The notes under the pieces: generated by a model
The model's database searches: none
The model's input: the letters and a program-made list of their open reading frames with translations, nothing else
Told to the model about the DNA's origin: nothing
Assembly (NCBI RefSeq): GCF_032854445.1
Contig: NC_088302.1
Span: 9,295,338 to 9,359,337, forward strand
Reading direction: 5' to 3'
DNA length: 64,000 nt
From: Liolophura sinensis
Lineage: Eukaryota; Mollusca; Polyplacophora; Chitonida; Chitonidae
Made by a program: the position numbers and the translations under genes
Shown: piece after piece, positions 12,101 to 27,100 of the stretch
Layout of the letters: every line of letters begins with the position of its first letter
Position numbering within the stretch: the stretch's first letter is position 1

Positions 12101-15100
12101 AGTGAGGCGGAACTTTAACTGTCTGAGTCTGTGATGCCCCATAGGAACATATCATATGTAGGAAATAGAACTCATATATTCAATGAAACTGAAATAAGAT
12201 ACACATCTTGTTCACGAAACAAACAAAAAAAAATACATTCGCTATTCAATAAGTTATTAGAATGTACATCTAAATGAACATAAAGGGAAAACAAGCAAAG
12301 TTATGAAATCTCATAAGTCTTATGAAATTTTAATGATATTTAAAATCAATCTGGCTGAACTGTAACTGTACAAATTACATACATCTCATATGGCTGAGAA
12401 CATCTTCAGAAATACAGGGGAAAAACTGCCACTGACCTTTCCAAATTAAGCAAGTCAAAACATTCTAACACCAGTTCTCAGTTTTCCAGGTATGAACTTA
12501 CCCTGTCTCTTAACTTCTCTCGAACAAAGAGCCGCAGGATTTTGAAAGGTGCTTTAAACCAGAGAGGTGCGGTGACTATTAATACTTTCTTTAGTCTGGC
12601 TGGATACCCACCCTGTAACAACAACAACAGGTCATGTACTGCTGGGTTAGTGGATGTACATGTAGGTGCTCAGCTGACAAATTACATCAGCTTTAGAGTG
12701 TAGGTAAAGCTCTACTACACTACAACATTAGGGATAAATGTGTGCGCTACACAGGGGTGCTGGGTAATGGTTCAGTGTGAAGAGGAAGAAGGGGGAAAAA
12801 GTAAACCACACACACTGTTCACACGCTGTGGTAATCCACCTCATGATCACACAGGGACAAAAGCCAAGATCAACTGAATGAACAGTCACACCATGACAAG
12901 GTCAGGCTAACACACATGACATTAGTTCTCTGCTCGAGGATGCTAAGTGTCAAGATTAAAACTGTATTAAAAGTATGACAGCCTCAGTTTGAGTAAAGGT
13001 TTGCTTGTAAATTTAACATCTCATTCAAATTGTTTAAAATGTACAAATACAGTATATGAGTGGATGCATGGCTAAATATAACTTGCAAAGATCAGCCAAT
13101 TAGGACAGCACTAAGCTTAGTAATCTTGTGGCTTTAAACCAGTGATCATGACATCCCCTGCTGAGAGATAATCCTCACTGATCCAGGCTTAGTGAGCCAA
13201 ATCTGCCTACTCATTCTCAAGAACCTATCAGAGAGGAAGGGAGGAGGTATACATGCATACTAAAGATGGGACAATCAGTTAAGTGTCTCTCTCAGTCGAA
13301 GCTGTTACATGCATGTTACATAAATTATGTTAAGCTAAAGTAATTTCAATTTCTTTTTGAAACAAACATCAAATGAGTAAGAGCTTATCATCATCGGAAT
13401 AAACACACATGTTGACCTATCAGACATCAATGAACTACATATAGAATTGCTTAATAGAGTAATTCTAATTAAACATTTTCAAATTTAGTAAAAATATAAA
13501 AGATTTATATTTTATTAAGTTTCTCAGGTGACACATTCATTCATACATTGCCTATCCACCTGACAGAACCAGTTAAGAGTTTCTTGTGAAGTTTGATTAA
13601 TTTCTTATCAGAAAAACTTAAGTACTGGAATCAAGAGCATCATTTTAAGACCATGTGCTTCTGAAAGTTCATTTAATGCACCAAACTTTAGGTGAGACAT
13701 AGTAATTCCATCAAAAAAGTTTAACCAGTTGGATCTTAAATCTTCTTTTCAAATGTTTCTTGTTTTGACTTGCAAGGGTTTTAGCTTATTTACACGTATT
13801 TGTCACTCAGTCGATTCAGAAGCACTGCAGCTGTAAAACAAATATGCATACAAAGCCTGTATATCTGCACATGTACTCAGAGATCTATTATATTTTAGCC
13901 ACAAAACAGCCTGAGTTCTCATTTGATGTCCCATTCATCCATTGGCTACCAGAGGGGTTTCTGTGGAGTTCCTATATTTTGAAGGCTGCATCAAGACATA
14001 TGGGCTCAAATGCTGTAAGGTTGGTCACTAATTTTGCTGTTAGTTTCAGTGGCCTTATCATGGTGCAACTGGTACAGCAAATCAGACATACTCTTAGTAT
14101 GTGACATCTTGTCATTTCTTAACAAATCATTAGCCGCCGTCGTATAAGTGAAATATTCTTGAGTACGGCGTAAAACACCAATCAAAAAAAACAAATCATT
14201 AGGGTCATAAACAGTAATGGACAATACTTTTATCGAGTTGTCTTTCACCAAAGTCCAATAGTAAAGAAAACAGCATAACCTTGAAGCCTATACTGTAAAT
14301 CTTCAACGTTTCAACCAATAAAGTACTTTTTTAGTGGAAATTATGCATACAGTTATTAAGAAAATGACGTTAAACTGATTTGTTTGTCTTACTAAAGATG
14401 CAATTGAACAAATAATTTTACTACACTCCATGGTTCTCTCAGAATGTTTCAAAATATTGGTTGCAGAGGCGGCTGCATAGGTTGAAGAATTAGGGTGGTT
14501 TTTCTATAACCTGCTATAAGGTCTTTCTTGATAAACTCACCTTTAGCATAGTTAATATTTTGATGCTGAGCTCATAATCAAAATTACTGTATTTAGAATC
14601 CGTCATATCATATATAAACACCAGACCATTCCTCTGCGTTTCCACACTGAAAAGGCAAAAAACACAATAATTGTTCAAAGTGACACAGAACAAGGTCTGT
14701 AAATTACATGTATGTTGATTCCTTAGAACACAACTTCAAATAACACTTATCATCAATTTCCGAAAATTTTGCATTCAGAAAAAAAAAAAGAACAGAAACA
14801 GAACCAACATCGACAGTGTACTGTAATGGAATAAAATGAGTTGGGTTACCATTCAAGCATAAGCATGTACATGCTATAATGAGACACACATGTACAAAAT
14901 GCAAGATTGATGACCTTTACATTGCACCTTTGTATCTACATGTACGCTAGGCTTGCCAACAAAGATTAGCTTTTCAAGGGGGATAACTCTGGAGACATTC
15001 TCTTTGTATTCTTTTCTACATGCAAAACGGATAAAATTGTTCATAAATAGCTCAACTAAAGAGATTCCACGAAAATCACAAAACTAATTTTCAAATGCCT

Positions 15101-18100
15101 CAAGGTGCACCGATCCAGTTATAACTATGTACTTTATAACTATACAAATATCAAAAGTATAATGTTTTACACTGAGTCATTTTTTTAAGTTTTCTAGTCT
15201 TGGTCAAAACAAGACCTTCTCATGAACATCCCACTATGGAATAAACATTAAGAAGTTTAACCTCAAAAATGAATTTGTATTTAAGTTTTTTTTTTAAAAA
15301 ATCTGAATTGGTTTTGCAACTGCAATAAAAAGTCAAGAGACAATGCAAAAGAACAATGGCTAAAAAGTGATGATGCAATGCTCAATACCCCTGATCAAGC
15401 TGCATGTTTTGTGAAAAGTTCTATCCAAAAGATTCTAAAACCCTGTCAAGACATTCAAAGTGGTTCTCTGCAGTAAATAGGTCACCATACAAACCCAATA
15501 CATGTACATCTTTCAAAGTTATATACAGACCAAGATGACAGAAAAATGACAAGATTAAATTCTGTTTATTTTCAGATTTCCATTTCAGTCACATAGAAAA
15601 AATGAGGTACCTTTCTAAGGCGGCATCTAGCTGGTAGACCAGTCCTTTGAGAACAAGCTGGTGGGTGGAGAGAGGTGGGAAGTGCTGGCGGGCTGTGAAC
15701 AAGGCTATAGCTGCTCCATTTAGATCACGACTCGGCTGTAACACAAACACACACAGACAGTCAACAACTTGTTATTTATGAACTTATTCAACTGAAAAAA
15801 GGTATCAACTATCGATAAACCAGGTACAGAAGATGCATGTTAATAGAACTACAGAAAAACGTGGACAAGCAACCATTTTTTGCTGGCATAAGTTTAACAT
15901 AAATAAAATGATTTCACAGCTGATAAGCAAAACTCTGAAATTCTACAGGGAGAAAGACTGGAAGTTTTGGACACTTAATGATGGAGGAGAAGAATGAATG
16001 AAATACATGTATGTTACACTAGACACACATGTAGATCTACACATAAGCAAAACTGGTGAGAAAAGTTGACAAATTCATTTTAACTTGGATGGCCAAAATC
16101 TTATAGGATTTGCTCTTCAAATCATAAATGTCCTTACCAGCACTGTGAGTTTTCCAGTATCTAGTTCTTTACGGAGATCTTCATCTGAAGCATTGATCAA
16201 GTGGAACCCTTCCCTGGTACGAATGCTCTGCAGAAGAGAAGTCGGGGTGTGTCAATAGTCATATACATGGTGGACTGAAAAGGCTATTTTTCACTAATTT
16301 CATGTCTGCTTTCATAATACCAGGACAGTGAGCTTTAATTTATTTATTCATTTGATTGATGTTTTATTCCGTACTCAAGAACATTTCACTTACACGATGG
16401 GCGACCAGCATTATGGTGAGAGAAACGATGGCCATCTGCAGTTTGCTGACAGACCTTCCTACATCTGGCAGATGATCTGTTATGAGGGTGACTGGCATAT
16501 ATCACACAACTAAATACACCACCTTTCAGGATATGACTAATTCTTTAAACCCTTCACTGAGTACAGTTTTTAGAATCCTTTTTCCCACATTTGTTAAAAA
16601 TGAAAATAACACTGCATACTAGTGTACTAAAAGTACACTCTTATTGGCAGTCTTACAGATATATGACAATTTGATGTCTCATGTTCTCACAAAGCAAGCA
16701 TGGGAGTTCTTCAATTGCGATAAACTGATGTACAAATATGGGTATATAATGTGAAAAAATGTAACATTTCACTTGAAGATACATACACAAGTACGTGCTG
16801 TATCTTGCCTAAAATCAAAGTCATGAGGTCCTTGTTCATCAGCTTGCTCTCTACTATATATGTATGTAATTTCATAAACAGTACATGTATTAAATGGTGT
16901 ACTAAAATGATCAACCGTATTCCAAAAATTTATACCCCAAGCAGGGTCAAATACAAGAGCAAATTTGAACCTTTACAGATGTCCAAATTACAGCATATAT
17001 TTTAAAAATCCCAAATTTATGGAGAACACGGCCTGATAGATTTAACTTAAATGTTTTTTTTTTTTTTTTTTTGATTGGTGTTTTAGATTTACAAGTAATG
17101 TTCACACCTGAGTTTGATACAAGTACATAAAATAGTAAGTTATGAATTCTTAATGTCAAATATATTTCAGCCCAAATCAGCCTATTAAAAGGGTGCCCAA
17201 ATTAAGAAGTCATTTATGTATTACGTCATTTTATACTAAATACATAGAAGTCATCCATGAAGCTAGCTGGTTTTCCAACTTGATCTGGGACGTCACAAAA
17301 TGAACCTGAACACAAACTTTTATAAAAATCTTATAATATTTGGAGCAGTTATTCTCGAGAAACCAACCACCAATCACATTCATGGAAAGTGTTAAATACC
17401 GTAAATCTTCAAGCTAGTCAACCGCTAAAGAACTTTTTTCATTGGAATTAATGCATACAATACGAATCATTATGAAAATGTCCCTAAAAATGATTTGTTT
17501 GTGTCACTCCTGATGCAAGCGTCATTAAACTATGCAAAGTATTTCTCTACACTCATAGTTCTCTCCGAATGTTTTAAAGTACTGGTTAAAACAATGTTTG
17601 AAAAGATTGAAGAATTAGAGTATGCAAAACTTTCGCATGGATCAGGTTAATTTTTAAACTGTATCTGATTTACAATGTAATCAAAATTGGACTGCATTAT
17701 TTTAAACACTTACTGCATTGAAACCAAAGCACGATAAAGGACGGCATTAAGAGGGAAGAACCTACCCACATTAATACGCCTCACTTCAGCTAAAGAAAGT
17801 GATAATGAAACAACTCTGTGTTCTTTTAGTTTTGTAATACAACTTACATGTAAAAGAAAACAGGATGTGGTCGACTGAAGTTTGAAAACATCCTGTTAAT
17901 ATTACATTCTAAGATATCACGACCCAGATTCTTGGAATTCATTTCCTTAAATCATTTCCCATGTTCCAAGCACAGCTCAAAACATCTTTCTATTCTCAAT
18001 AGAACTCTCAGAACCAGGAAAAACGCGCAAGTTAATCATAGACGAGATTTGTGCTCATACAGAAGTGTTTAGGGCATTCAAATGTAAACATGTACGTATA

Positions 18101-21100
18101 ACAATTCATTCAAAAGCTGTTGAATCACAGAGTGCCAAAAAGGACCTGAATCTTACATGTATGTCCCACACACCTTGACTAATCACATAAATGTCCTTTT
18201 AACAGTGCTGCTTGCAACAATAACAACGAGGAGACAAAAACTGAAATTCTTTGAAATCAATATTTTCAAAATCAAATTAAAACACAAAACACCAAATTAA
18301 TTATTATCCTTTAAAAATGAACAGCAGATCACACCAAAGTGTCTTGCAAAGGTCTTAGATGATACAGGCTTTTATATATACAAGTATTCTTTCACCCATT
18401 GATGAAAATCGTGGTTGGCCACTGTGTATGAGGAGCGTGAGCATCCTGGCGTACCTGGTGCATCAGATGTCCAGGTACGTAGAGCACACCTATCCACAGG
18501 TGAGAAACTGTCACGTCTCTACTGTACAAATACATCCCTATACACACAGCCATCATGACCAGCCTTGACATGCCTCACGCAGACTAAGCAACACATTTCT
18601 CACATGTATACATGTATATATATATTTACATGATGTGTCGTAAATGAGCCTCTAGAAATAGTATTAACCTGGACACTAAGGTAAACACCGGAAACTCTGC
18701 TCAAAAATAGCCCCAAATCCATGACAGGAAATGTTTATGGGAACAAATCTGTCTCTGCGTGGTCAGACAAACACCAGTACTAAATGTAACTCGTAATTAC
18801 GGATATTTTCATAATTAGGCCTGATTACATGGGAGCGTATACATGAAGTAAGACTGAGACACAGAGGAGCTGTTGTTGCACAATTAAAACAAAAATAGTT
18901 GTGCCAAACATAGCTAGTACAGTGTATAGCTTGTTCAGTTTATTCTTCACAAGATGAAGCATGGCTCATGCATTCCAATTTCCATAAGTCTTTTAATAGG
19001 CTACAAACATCAACATGATATGTATGAGTTATCATAACTTGCACATCCAATATGTATGTACATCAACACGTGAAGAAACATGTATTCCCTACCATCCATA
19101 GTGTACCCCATATCCCAATCTTACCATGTTTCACCTAATATCCCAATCTAACTGTTACCGTAGGTCATCTACACTTTTGCCTTTAAATGCAATTTCAGAA
19201 GCATATATATGAAGGCCTATGGATGCCAACTTTTCAACATTTCTGATAAGAAATTAAACCTCGTCAAAAAAGTCTTAAAGGAGAAGAAAATTTAAATATC
19301 AAACAAATACCATTGAAATGAGTGAAAGAGTATGCATTTCCTCGCAGGTCCATGCCGTAAAAAATTCTAATATGTACCTCAAGCTGATAAATTTTAAATA
19401 ATGTCAGCGCCAAAATCCGCTGTGGGCAACTCCCTGTTGCCGAGGAACTGGTCCTGAAGTCTTCTGTGTTAGGAGGAGAAAAGCCGTCGGAAACCGGAAA
19501 AGTACAGTTCGTACATTTCCACTAGAACTCTTCTTCCCAGAAGGTAGCAAACAGTACAGTTTGTTCTCCACTTGACGATCGGGAAACCGGAATGTTGGAC
19601 GTGTGTTCCAAGTTTACAGGAACAAGCCGGCAGTTTTAACGATTCTCACTGGCTGAGAGGCAACACAACCCCACCATAAATTACAGGGTGTTAAAGATGG
19701 AAGAAGTGATGAACTCAGCGATTTATGCCAGCTTTGCCACTTTCAGACTTCACGTGTATGGTGAAGAAAAATCACAAAATTATGCAGCAGGCACCACCAG
19801 ATAGACAAAATTGTGCTCTTCAGCCTACAGTGTCATGTTTTTAAGTTTTCTTCTCCTTTAAGTGGCCTTATGAAGCGGATGAATCAAACAGAATCAAGCA
19901 AAACGTGTCACTTGAAAAATGCTGGACTTAAATAGGTGAAATACAGTGTACAATATATACACTCCAGTCCCATGGGCTCAACTACAGCTAATACATGTAG
20001 TTTAAGCAACAATAGAGTGCACAAAGGAAGAAGCTTCTTGGGCTAACTAATCAGCAAGATCATTTCCCAAACCACTTGCATACTTTTGAAGTTACCACTG
20101 ATAAGTCTATGTAATAAGTAAATCACCTATTTGTGAGTTATTTTCTTTGTCATGTTCCAACTGGTTTAAAACTTCATGTGTGTTGGTCAATGAAGTAGAC
20201 ATTTCCTGATTGCTAATTCTTTGAAACATATCTTACTTAAGAATATTTTTTTAAATTTCCATTTCCTCTCAGTGTTGAGCACCAAGTGAGGCAGCAACAA
20301 GTGCCATTTTAAAAGTTTTTGGTATGACCCAACCCGGGTTTGATCCCTAGTCTCTAGACTTTGAGGTGGATGCTCTAACCATTATGAAGTTCTTCATTTG
20401 TATATCACAAAACTGGAAATAACCCTGTGAAATTTAGCCAGTGATACATTTTCTGTACACTTTTGGGCAAATGACTTAAAATGCTCTGGGTGAAGAGGAT
20501 TTGTAGCTGTAATGTTTGTAACCACATGAAAAACCAATACCTCCTACAAATGGGGATCCATTTTTGCTTCTGTGCCAAGGGAAGGTACCCAACATAGATG
20601 TGACCATCTCAATTTTAAAAGCTGTAAGATTCTTCAGATACACAGCAAGTACTGTGATTCACTCAAAAGTTCACTGACAGACACCATATAATTCTATAAG
20701 ACAATCAGTTGTAAATGACAAGCATATAAGATACATATATCCTTCTCTTGACCCCTTAAACTTCTAATCTCAACAGCTTCCAAAGCTGAGTACAGCATCA
20801 GGGAACATCAGCAAGAAATGATGCAGCAATGTTTGTCAACAAGATGACCCTTAATACACCACAACCAATCCTTCATTCGAACACAACCATTTCATCCAGT
20901 CGTATGAAATTTTATTCCTGTCCATGATATCTGACTATGCTATGTCCTAGCTAAATTCTGTGCAGATATCTTAGAAAAGTAGCATTTTGGAATGACCTAT
21001 TTCAGCAAATCTCTCAAGCCTATTCTTGGATCTTGAAATTCGAAAAAAAAAAAACTTTGATTAAAGACAGAGATATAAATAATTAAGTGCAGCCAATCAA

Positions 21101-24100
21101 GCTTAATGTCAGTTTTTAGCCCTGAGGTAGCTTTGCTTGTACAGCAAAGAAATCAATAACACCGTCAATCTCACACCGTTCTGGTGTTATCTATTTTTTC
21201 TGTCTGAATTTTTTTTTCTTTACAAGAATAAAACCAGATAAAGAGTAAAACACGTGGTAAAATTCACGGACCTGATCACCTGCAATGGTAGGATATTCTA
21301 CACACATACTTCTACGATGTGTGTATGCCAGCTCGAAAAAAGTATTAATGATTCGGCTATGGTTTCATGGTTTGTGGGGTACAGCCACAACTGGTTGGTG
21401 TGATCACTTCCTCTAGACATTGCATGTTTTTTTCTACCAATAAACCTAACTGTAGTCGCATAAATGGAACATTCTTGAATATTTTAAAACTTCCAACATT
21501 TCAAACATTGTTTGCTGATATCCTGAAAAACTTTACAGGTACAAAGTTTGCCACCTCAGCACATAAATGTGGGATGGATTGCTCTAGCCATATTCACTGT
21601 GAAGCATTAACAAATTTTACGTCTGCTTTCCAAAAAACATTCTCTGGGTAAAATCTCAGTTTACGACTTGAAAGAAAAAAGGTTTTCTTTTAAAACCTGA
21701 GCAGATTCCTGGCAACAGCTAGACACTAGTGACATACTTGTACATCGAGAGGAAGACTTGACGCATGACGGTCATAATGTTGAACCAGTCAGCACATTAT
21801 CCCACCACAACTATTTTCGGCATCACATTAAGCTATATGTTAAAGTGAAGCCACTCCAGGCAAGAGCAAGGCCAATAAAGCTTTAATGTCTCTTGGCAAT
21901 AGTTGATCAGATAATGACATTTGCGTAACAAAATTGCTTGTTAAGTTACAAACCAATCGATCTAGGAGCTTCTAAAAATACATTCGATACTATTCACAGA
22001 GTACAGGTACATTGTCATTAGGCAGAAAATGCTGGGAAAACTATTGACAATCAGAGCCAATGGACCAGCACTGATTGTCCTCAAAACCAGTGGTAACGGA
22101 TTAAACTATGAACCCTTCCAAATGCATGGTCTCAAAAATCAAGAATCTTGTTCACAATATACTTTTATATGTATACCCATCTGATTCCGTCACATATTTG
22201 GATTGCGACTGCCTGGTCTTACACGTTATACATGTACACGTCATATTCATTTACACAGTTAACCAGAAAAAATCTGCCTAATCAACATTCCTCATGGCAC
22301 CACACTATAAAAATATTGCAGCCTTTTTTTTCAAAATTTCTTTTTTTTTTTTTTTTTTTTTGATGGATGCGTTGCCAAGGATTCACAATGGAACACATTT
22401 ATTGAAATGTCACAGATGTCTGTAAGATGAAAGGCCATGTCGGGTAACTTCCCTCAAGGTAATCTTGAAAATAAGGAGTATGAGAAGGACAATGTCAGGC
22501 ATCAAATCACATGCTGTCAGGTACAAACTAATGCACAGTCTGACAAACTTGTATAAACATCATGAGAAATCTTCACAACACAAGTCAAACTGAATGGGTT
22601 TTAAATCTTTCAGCCATGCCTCAAACAGTTAGATGTATGAGCAGGTATGCCCTTTGAACTCAAACTGAAACTGATCAACACTCTGTCTTCATATCTACAA
22701 AGAATGACCAGCATTTTAAAGACTTTTTTAATACACAGAATATTTAGAACCATAGACAACTGTAGGCAGGAGCTCAGATTTTTTTTCTTCTTTTGATCAG
22801 AGAAATCAAATCTGTATAGAACTTACACATATTTCAGAGGTGACATGAATTTCAAACATACATTAGAATTATACAGTACAAGTAAAACTAACATACCTCG
22901 TGCATTCGATATAAATCGACAGCTCGGCGCACATCAAACTTGCGTGCCATCAAAAACTTGACAGCCGTCTTCCATTCTATGGCCGATGCCACCTGTCCCT
23001 GAGGAGTAAGGCAACGGGTAAACTCCTCCACCAACTGTAACAAGAAAACATGAGAAAGGTAACGTACAAGTCTAATGACAGTTGAGGCAACGGGTGAACT
23101 TCTCCACCAACTGTAACAAGAAAACATGGGAAGGTAACGTACAAGTATAATGACAGGTGAGGTAATGGGTGAACTTTTCCACCAACTGTAACAAGAAAAC
23201 ATGGGAAAGGTAATGTGCAAGTCTAATGACAGGTGAGGTAACGAGTGAACTTCTCCACCAACTGTAACAAGAAAACATGGGAAAGGTAACGTACAAGTGT
23301 AATGACAGGTGAGGTAACGGGTGAACTTCTCCACCAACCGTAACAAGAAAACATGGTAAAGGTAACGTACAAGTGTAATGACAGGTGAGGTAATGGGTGA
23401 ACTTCTCCACCAACCGTAACAAGAAAACATGGTAAAGGTAACGTACAAGTGTAATGACAGGTGAGGTAACGGGTGAACTTCTCCACCAACTGTAACAAGA
23501 AAACATGGTAAAGGTAATGTACAAGTCTAATGACAGGTGAGGTAACGGGTGAACTTCTCCACCAACTGTAACAAGAAAACATGGTAAAGGTAACGTACAA
23601 GTCTAATGACAGATGAGGTAACGGGTGAACTTCTCCACCAACCGTAACAAGAAAACATGGCAAAGGTAACGTACAAGTCTAATGACAGGTGAGGCAACGG
23701 GTGAACTTCTCCACCAAATGTAACGAGAAAACTCAGAAAAGCTAGCGCACAAGCGCATGAGGGGTAAGGCAACAGCTGAACTCCACCAAATATATTAACC
23801 GGAAACGCTAACGAAGGTAAAACACATACACACAGGTAACAGAGTAAAGGCGATGGGTAAATGACAGTCAGTTTTATGAGTGGAGGAAATAAGAGTATTG
23901 TTACTTGTAACAACATGAAGTTTTGAAGTAAAAAACTGGCCTTACCTGAGCACCTGACAAACCTCTTGACTTAAAAGTAGCAGCCAAAGCAGCAATAGGT
24001 TTTGGACACTAAACGTAATTTACCAAGTAACTGACCTTGTGAGGACTAATGAGTGTATATTGTATTGATAACGTTCACTGCTAACACCACACATTCCCAC

Positions 24101-27100
24101 ACTGTATATCTATGTATGTGAACTTCTTCTTCATATCCCACCATGCCACACAGTCATTCAGTGTAAATCGCAGCAAGTGGCTCATGCATGGGACAGTGTT
24201 TGGCTGAAAAAAAATCAGCGATCAGCCTAACTTCATAATTTTGTTCATGTGATCAACCAGCACATCACAAACAACCAATAATGCTATATATAGAATTATT
24301 ATCAATATTTTACATTTCCTCAACATTTCATTGAGCTGATACAGAAACAGCAGCACTCTCCATGCATCTGTATGTATGTAGTTGTACTGCGGAAACAGTT
24401 TCTCTCTACTATTAGAATAAAATTTAAAATTAGAAGAAAAAGAATGAGCCAGTACAGTCTAATGTCATGTTAATTTGACACTATACATGTATAATATACA
24501 TAGAAAAAAGAATATAGAACACAGCTATCACAGAAAAATATGTCAAAAATTCTATAAATGCGTACGTTGGCCAGGAGGCTGCAGTAACTTGTCTCCGTAA
24601 GCTGGCAAGAAAACCGCCTTGGGAGAGTCATTGCTCAAAGAAAATACTTTGGCATTGCATTATTTTTCGATTTATTAGGAGAATATCTTTGGGAAATCTA
24701 CATTAAAGAGACTTTTAGAGCATTCAGAAGTTCCTGCTATTGTCAGTAAATTCTCTGATGTTAGTACAGCCAGCTAGGCCTAATGCAGCTCAAAGACCTG
24801 GTCAAGCAGGGCTGCTAAAACATGACACTTGTGCCCACAAAAATCGCCCAGACCGAGCGCCAGCCTAAGAATAACATAGGCCCTTGTCCCCTTTTTTGAA
24901 AAGGGGACAGAACTAATACTCTTTCATATGGTTGGGTATCAGGAGTTCTGTTGGTATTTTCTGATTGCCACATTGCTCAATACCGACGATACAGGAGAGC
25001 TCCTAGGTTTTGTGACGTCGCTCCAGATAGGTACAACATGGCAAGATGGCATCACCAAATGAGCAGCTTGATAAGAGCTGTAGAATTTTTAAAATATTTT
25101 TATAACATTTCTGGAATACACCTTTATTAATTAATTCAGCCTTAATGGCTGACTTCATGTTCACTTACATGCCACAGTGATGAACTGTCAAGAGTTTTGG
25201 ATGAATGAGGCTAGCTGTTAAATTTAACAATTGGCTCTTCTCAGAGGCCCACTATAACACTCCATGAACACTGAACACGTACAACCAGTATATACAGTCA
25301 ATTCTGCACTGTACATCAGTATGTATATCAGCTGGATGTGTTCCAATTTAATGGTTGAAATAATTTTTCAAATACCAGAACTTAAAAGCATAAATTGGTG
25401 GTGCTGTTTTGATTAGACATCCATAACTGTTCACAGTATAACAGCCCATAGTTTCCGGAGGACATGTGTGAAGTTATCAAGCCAATGATCACTACCTTGA
25501 TACCAAGTAAATCTCGCTGATAACATGTACAATGTAGCCTCAAAATGAAATTAGTTGAATTCTACATATTATATGTGCAATGTTAGTCATATCTTTATTT
25601 GACTAGTCAACTGGCCTATGTGGCAAAGAGAATGATTATCAAACTACCAGCTAACAACCAAAAATAACCAAACTGCACCAGTTAAAGCGGAATCAAACTG
25701 TATCAAAAATGAATCAAATGTATCAGTCCAGAAATATAATTATAATTAATCTAAAAGGCCAATGTTTCCATGGATTAATTGAAACTTAATCAACCGAAGA
25801 AATGATTACACTGCACATACATGTACAAATGAATCTACTTGTGTTAGGAGAGTAGTAAAACAGTTTTATCGAAACATTTTAGTAATCCACGATTCACTTT
25901 TTTTTTTGCCCACATGACTATATATACATAAATGAGACACCTAGCAAAAATCGATTTGTACAAACTTCAAAGCCAACCAAGCTTTGAAAGTCATCCTTAT
26001 TTTAAACTGGTTGGCTCAGTCTAATTTTGAACACTTAAATGTACGTGATAAAACTATACACCAATATGCTGCCTGTATATTTATATCTTCCATTACTTTC
26101 CACGCGAGTACATAAAATCACAGATTTAGTACAATATAAAATGCATGTATTAGTAGTGAGTGCTTCCATGCATATAAAGATATCATGGTAGGTTTACATG
26201 TACATGAGGTCACACCTGTATGCACATTAAGCCATAATGGGTACTGCATTTCTTCACGCCCAATTCTCGATTTCCTTTCCATAATGTGAAGTATATATAT
26301 TTCCAGGTACATGTAGATGTTAGAGGGAATGCAACAGCACTCTAAAAAGGGCTCTGCTCTAAAGATTTTACAGGTTTAAAGATGGAATTTCATTTGAGGA
26401 AATATGGTAATGATGCAGCATAAATCTATTTATTTATTTATTTGATTGGTGTTTTATGCCGTACTCAAGGATATTTCACTTATATGCGGCCAGCATTATG
26501 GTGAGGGGAAACCGGGCAGAGCCTGGAGGAAACCCATAACCATCCGCAGGCTGCTAGTAGACCTTCTCATGTACGAGAGGAAGTCAGCATGAGGTGGACT
26601 TGAACTCAAAGCGACCGCATTGGTGAGAGGCTTCTTGGTCATTACGCTGCGCTAGTGCACTAATCAAATGAGCCACAGAGGCTCCTGATGCAGCACAAAA
26701 TGCACCCACACCAGAACACGTCAGACAAGAAACAGAAATTAGAGGTTTGCAACTTAACAACATAAACAGAATTAAATGTTACAATTACAATAATGATAAT
26801 AAGGCAGTTCATATAATTTGCTATATTCATATGTACCGTACATACAGTATATAGGTTTCCATAAATGCTAGGGGCATATCTCCCCGTAACACATGCATGT
26901 ATATCACAGGTCAAATAGTTAACAAGGATGTGCTGGTAGATATGTTCATGTACATGTAATAACTGGGCTTGGTATCATTCAATGGGCTTTTCAAACCACT
27001 GGTACAATACATGTGCTGTCGCTGTAACTCTATATACTTACACTGTAAAGTTACATCATGTACATAGAGTACCCTATCACTCTTATGTGATGCATGTACA

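Larger units (their letters stand above)
11944..16137 (-). other. PTPN9 introns 3-6
   Basis: Hold TIR copy 3 and a SINE-1 fragment (14130-14190). The stretch 12613-14129 shows no feature, and 14647-15610 only A/T runs. Confidence 0.6.
16228..22896 (-). other. PTPN9 intron between coding exons 2 and 3
   Basis: 6.7 kb. Holds SINE-1 fragments, TIR copy 4, dispersed repeat A, the TTAA element at 19275, a SINE-2 half and a long poly(T) at 22338-22361. No exon seen; ORF 21367-21651 lacks similarity and splice context. Confidence 0.6.

Noticed and set aside
19190-19930. Older repeat split by the TTAA element, judged against 59130-59230
   Set aside because: Both flanks resemble the same part of the 59130 repeat, so they do not form a clean interrupted copy.
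22888-23916. Overlapping minus-strand ORFs of 129-186 codons
   Set aside because: They are translations of the 76-bp minisatellite; only the last part of the 22888-23448 ORF is real coding sequence (PTPN9 exon 2).
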